The translations under genes were made by a program, and so were the position numbers. Below, in pieces: positions 21,150 to 23,202 of a DNA stretch of 23,202 nt (position 1 is its first letter; each line of letters starts with the position of its first letter). This DNA is from a virus: the IMG/VR virus record IMGVR_UViG_3300031951_001245, positions 1-23,202 of that record, one strand, 5' to 3'. The notes beneath the pieces are model-generated. The model was not told the DNA's origin. It saw only the letters and a program-made list of their open reading frames with translations, and ran no database searches.

Positions 21150-22661
21150 ATGGCGTATTTACGTCCCGGAGTTTACGTTGAAGAAGTCGCAACGCTTGCT
21201 CCAGTAACTGGTTCTGTATCAGACACAGTTGCTGCATTTATTGGTGCCGTTGACCGCGGGCCAGTAGTTCCAACCCTTGTAACTTCTTGGGCTAATTACA
21301 CAAGCCTTTATGGTTCTTGGGCAACTTACAACAAGGTCACTAACGCTGTTTATATGTTTTTTGCAAATGGCGGTAGCCAGTGCTATGTACACAGGGTATT
21401 GGGCACCGGAAGCCCAGCAACGGCTACTCGTACGTTTAACGATACTAATACCACCCCAGCTAACACTCTAACTATTAATGCAAAAAATCCTGGAAGTTGG
21501 GGTAACAAGATTTCTATCGAAATCCTTGCTTCGGCTAGAGGAGCTAACTACTTTAACTTAGTTGTTTACTACAATGGAAACACTTCCAGCAATGTGGTAG
21601 AAAGATTCAGCGACCTTACCATGAACGTGAACGATGGGGTAAGTTATGCAATTACAGTAATTAACGCAAACTCAAGTTACATCGTTGCTGTGGATGCAGT
21701 TGCTAACGACTCTTTTGAAGCTGCGGATAACCCAGCTGTTGTTGCGCCATCAGCAGCTACTGAGCTTGCTGGAGGAACAGATGGAACTGCACCTACTGAC
21801 ACAGTTATTGCCGCTGCAGTTACAAACTTCGACAGCATCACTAACTCATTGGTGTTAAACGCCCCTGGAGTTACTGCATCTGCAAACGTAAACTCTTTGA
21901 TTACCTATGCAGAAGGACGCGGAGACGTGTTCTTAGTTGTAGACGGCGATAGCGGCTCGACAACTGCTACAGCTGAGGTTAGTACTGCAAGCGCGTACAC
22001 TGCAAGCGCAAATGCTGCCGTATACTACCCTAACTTGGTTATCCCAGACCCTACTTCAAACGTGGCTGGAGCTACCGTCACTGTTCCTTCTGGAGCAGCT
22101 GTTGTTGCTAAATACGTTACCACTGACGCATCTAGGGGAGTATTTAAGTCCCCTGCGGGCCTAGAAACTAGACTAGCCAACGTGGTTTCTGTTGCAAAAT
22201 TGTCAAACGCAGACCTAGACAACATGAACAGCGCTACAAAGCCTGTAAATGCTATTCGTTATATTCCAGGTTCTGGAATTGTAGTAATGGGAGCTAGAAC
22301 TCTAAAAGCTACTTACAATGACCGCTATGTAGCGATAAGAAGAACGCTTATATTCCTTCGTAAGCAGCTAAGCGAGCTATCTGCATTTGCTATCTTTGAG
22401 CCAAACAACGAAGCGCTATGGGCCAGAGTAACTAATACAATTGAGTCAGCACTAGTGACCTTCTGGCAACAGGGTGGTTTGCGTGGGGTTACTCCTCAAG
22501 ACGCGTTCTACGTAAAATGTGATTCCACCACTAACACAAACAACTCTATTCAAAATGGAGAGGTAAATGTAGAAGTTGGAGTTGCTCTTCAGCGTCCCGC
22601 TGAATTTATAGTTATCCGTATTAGCCAGTACGACAGCGGGGCTGTTGTAACAATTTCCTAG
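21150..22661 (+). CDS. Contractile tail sheath protein
   Basis: A 503-residue sheath subunit, the outer cylinder that contracts during injection. The start MAYLRPGVYVEEVATLAPV fits the sheath N-terminus (YxxPGVYxEE). SVSDTVAAFIGAVDRGPV at about 22-39 is characteristic. Residues about 388-500 form the conserved C-terminal sheath domain (YNDRYVAIRRTLIFLRKQLS, NEALWARVTNTIESALVTFW, INxGEVNVEVGVALQRPAEF-type). The middle, about 90-330, is a variable insertion rich in Ala/Thr/Val. AAGGAG lies seven to eight bases before the ATG. The tail tube follows immediately. Confidence 0.93.
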   Translation: MAYLRPGVYVEEVATLAPVTGSVSDTVAAFIGAVDRGPVVPTLVTSWANYTSLYGSWATYNKVTNAVYMFFANGGSQCYVHRVLGTGSPATATRTFNDTNTTPANTLTINAKNPGSWGNKISIEILASARGANYFNLVVYYNGNTSSNVVERFSDLTMNVNDGVSYAITVINANSSYIVAVDAVANDSFEAADNPAVVAPSAATELAGGTDGTAPTDTVIAAAVTNFDSITNSLVLNAPGVTASANVNSLITYAEGRGDVFLVVDGDSGSTTATAEVSTASAYTASANAAVYYPNLVIPDPTSNVAGATVTVPSGAAVVAKYVTTDASRGVFKSPAGLETRLANVVSVAKLSNADLDNMNSATKPVNAIRYIPGSGIVVMGARTLKATYNDRYVAIRRTLIFLRKQLSELSAFAIFEPNNEALWARVTNTIESALVTFWQQGGLRGVTPQDAFYVKCDSTTNTNNSIQNGEVNVEVGVALQRPAEFIVIRISQYDSGAVVTIS

Positions 22662-22672
22662 GAGGAAAATAA

Positions 22673-23202
22673 ATGCCAAAACCATCAGCTACAAGCGCAA
22701 TTTCGAGATTCTCTAAATTGCAGACTGACCCGTTACGTAATTTTAGGTTTATTGTTAACTTTAGAGTTACTGCGGATGTTCAGGGACCAAACAGCTTTAC
22801 GGAATTCCGAGGAGGTTTTGCCTCTGTGAGTGGTCTATCAATTACTACTCAAGGTATTGCGTACAGAGAAGGTGGTATGAATACTACCCTTCATCAAATT
22901 CCCGGTATGACCACGTTCCAGCCAATTACTCTAACTAGAGGAGTAATCCTTGGTCAGGATGAGGCAATTAACTGGATGAAGCAGCTATTTGCTGCTGCGT
23001 CTGGTGAAGGAATTCCAGGAGCAGATAAAACCTCGTATAGATGCGATGTCGATATATTTGTTCTTGACCACCCAATCACCGGTACTCCGCTAATCACATC
23101 TAATGACGCAGTAAGCAACGCGGCTAGAAAGATGAAGTTCACCGTTCACAACGCATGGATTACATCTCTTAATTACTCTGACCTAAACGCTACTGGAAGT
23201 GA
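22673..23202 (+). CDS. Tail tube protein, 3' end outside window
   Basis: An ATG at 22673 follows a GGAGG at 22661-22665 and opens a frame with no stop up to 23202 (about 176 codons visible). The sequence begins MPKPSATSAISRFSKLQTD and contains DPLRNFRFIVNFRV, FASVSGLSITTQGIAYREGG, TLHQIPGMTTFQPITLTRGV and DEAINWMKQLFAA, the pattern of the T4 gp19-like tail tube family. It forms the inner tube inside the sheath. Position directly after the sheath is standard. The C-terminus is missing only because the window ends. Confidence 0.92.
   Translation, partial: MPKPSATSAISRFSKLQTDPLRNFRFIVNFRVTADVQGPNSFTEFRGGFASVSGLSITTQGIAYREGGMNTTLHQIPGMTTFQPITLTRGVILGQDEAINWMKQLFAAASGEGIPGADKTSYRCDVDIFVLDHPITGTPLITSNDAVSNAARKMKFTVHNAWITSLNYSDLNATGS

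Noticed and set aside
1-23202. tRNA genes, CRISPR arrays, insertion sequences, attachment sites
   Set aside because: None seen on either strand by reading; the only repeats are the tandem units in the H1-like gene and protein-level fibre repeats.

Overview
The window is a contiguous stretch of the structural gene region of a tailed bacteriophage with a contractile tail (myovirus morphology). The evidence is a TerL packaging ATPase-nuclease, a portal, a scaffold-like protein, an N4-gp56-type HK97-fold major capsid protein, a tail sheath and a T4 gp19-like tail tube, all on the + strand and tightly packed. No host gene, tRNA, integrase or CRISPR is visible. The phage looks lytic, but only part of the genome is seen. 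The host is probably bacterial, with some hints of an aquatic actinobacterium: a DUF2746-type holin-like protein, small hypothetical genes of actinophage type, and candidate leaderless promoters. The host call is inference with low confidence.

Layout. 1-920 is the end of a beta-rich virion protein carrying a PASTA-like motif, closed by a strong terminator. 1007-3702 is an early cluster of small genes: an H1-like lysine/alanine/proline repeat protein, two small unknown proteins, a DUF2746 holin-like protein, two Cys-motif proteins, a KTSC-domain protein and two more small unknowns. 3703-3810 holds two hairpins. 3811-10524 is the packaging and capsid block: TerL, a 132-aa unknown with capsid-like codon use, a 103-aa protein, portal, scaffold, major capsid, and a 122-aa head-associated protein. 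10634-16309 begins with a head-tail connector that appears fused to a BppU-like domain. It continues with a collagen-like protein, two large fibre-like proteins and a 47-aa coiled-coil ORF. 16331-16864 is a neck/head-closure candidate.

16874-19896 is the most unusual part: twelve consecutive very small genes, almost all extremely Lys-rich, mostly joined by overlapping or abutting stop/start codons and closed by a strong terminator. Several match widespread but uncharacterised viral small-protein families (DUF6496-like, DUF6321-like). One is an 18-codon CxCxxCxC microORF with a strong ribosome binding site, overlapping a second Cys-rich gene. 20009-23202 is the tail module: a 54-aa unknown, two tail-completion type proteins, the sheath, and the tail tube, which runs off the window.

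Together these genes build and fill a capsid (portal, scaffold, capsid, TerL), join it to a contractile tail (connector, neck, completion proteins, sheath, tube) and decorate it with fibres. The basic-protein island may supply DNA-binding or charge-neutralising proteins for packaged or injected DNA, but this is inference. Six small genes or alternative start sites (at 1800, 3209, 16166, 18669, 18854 and 18903) were identified by direct reading of the sequence.
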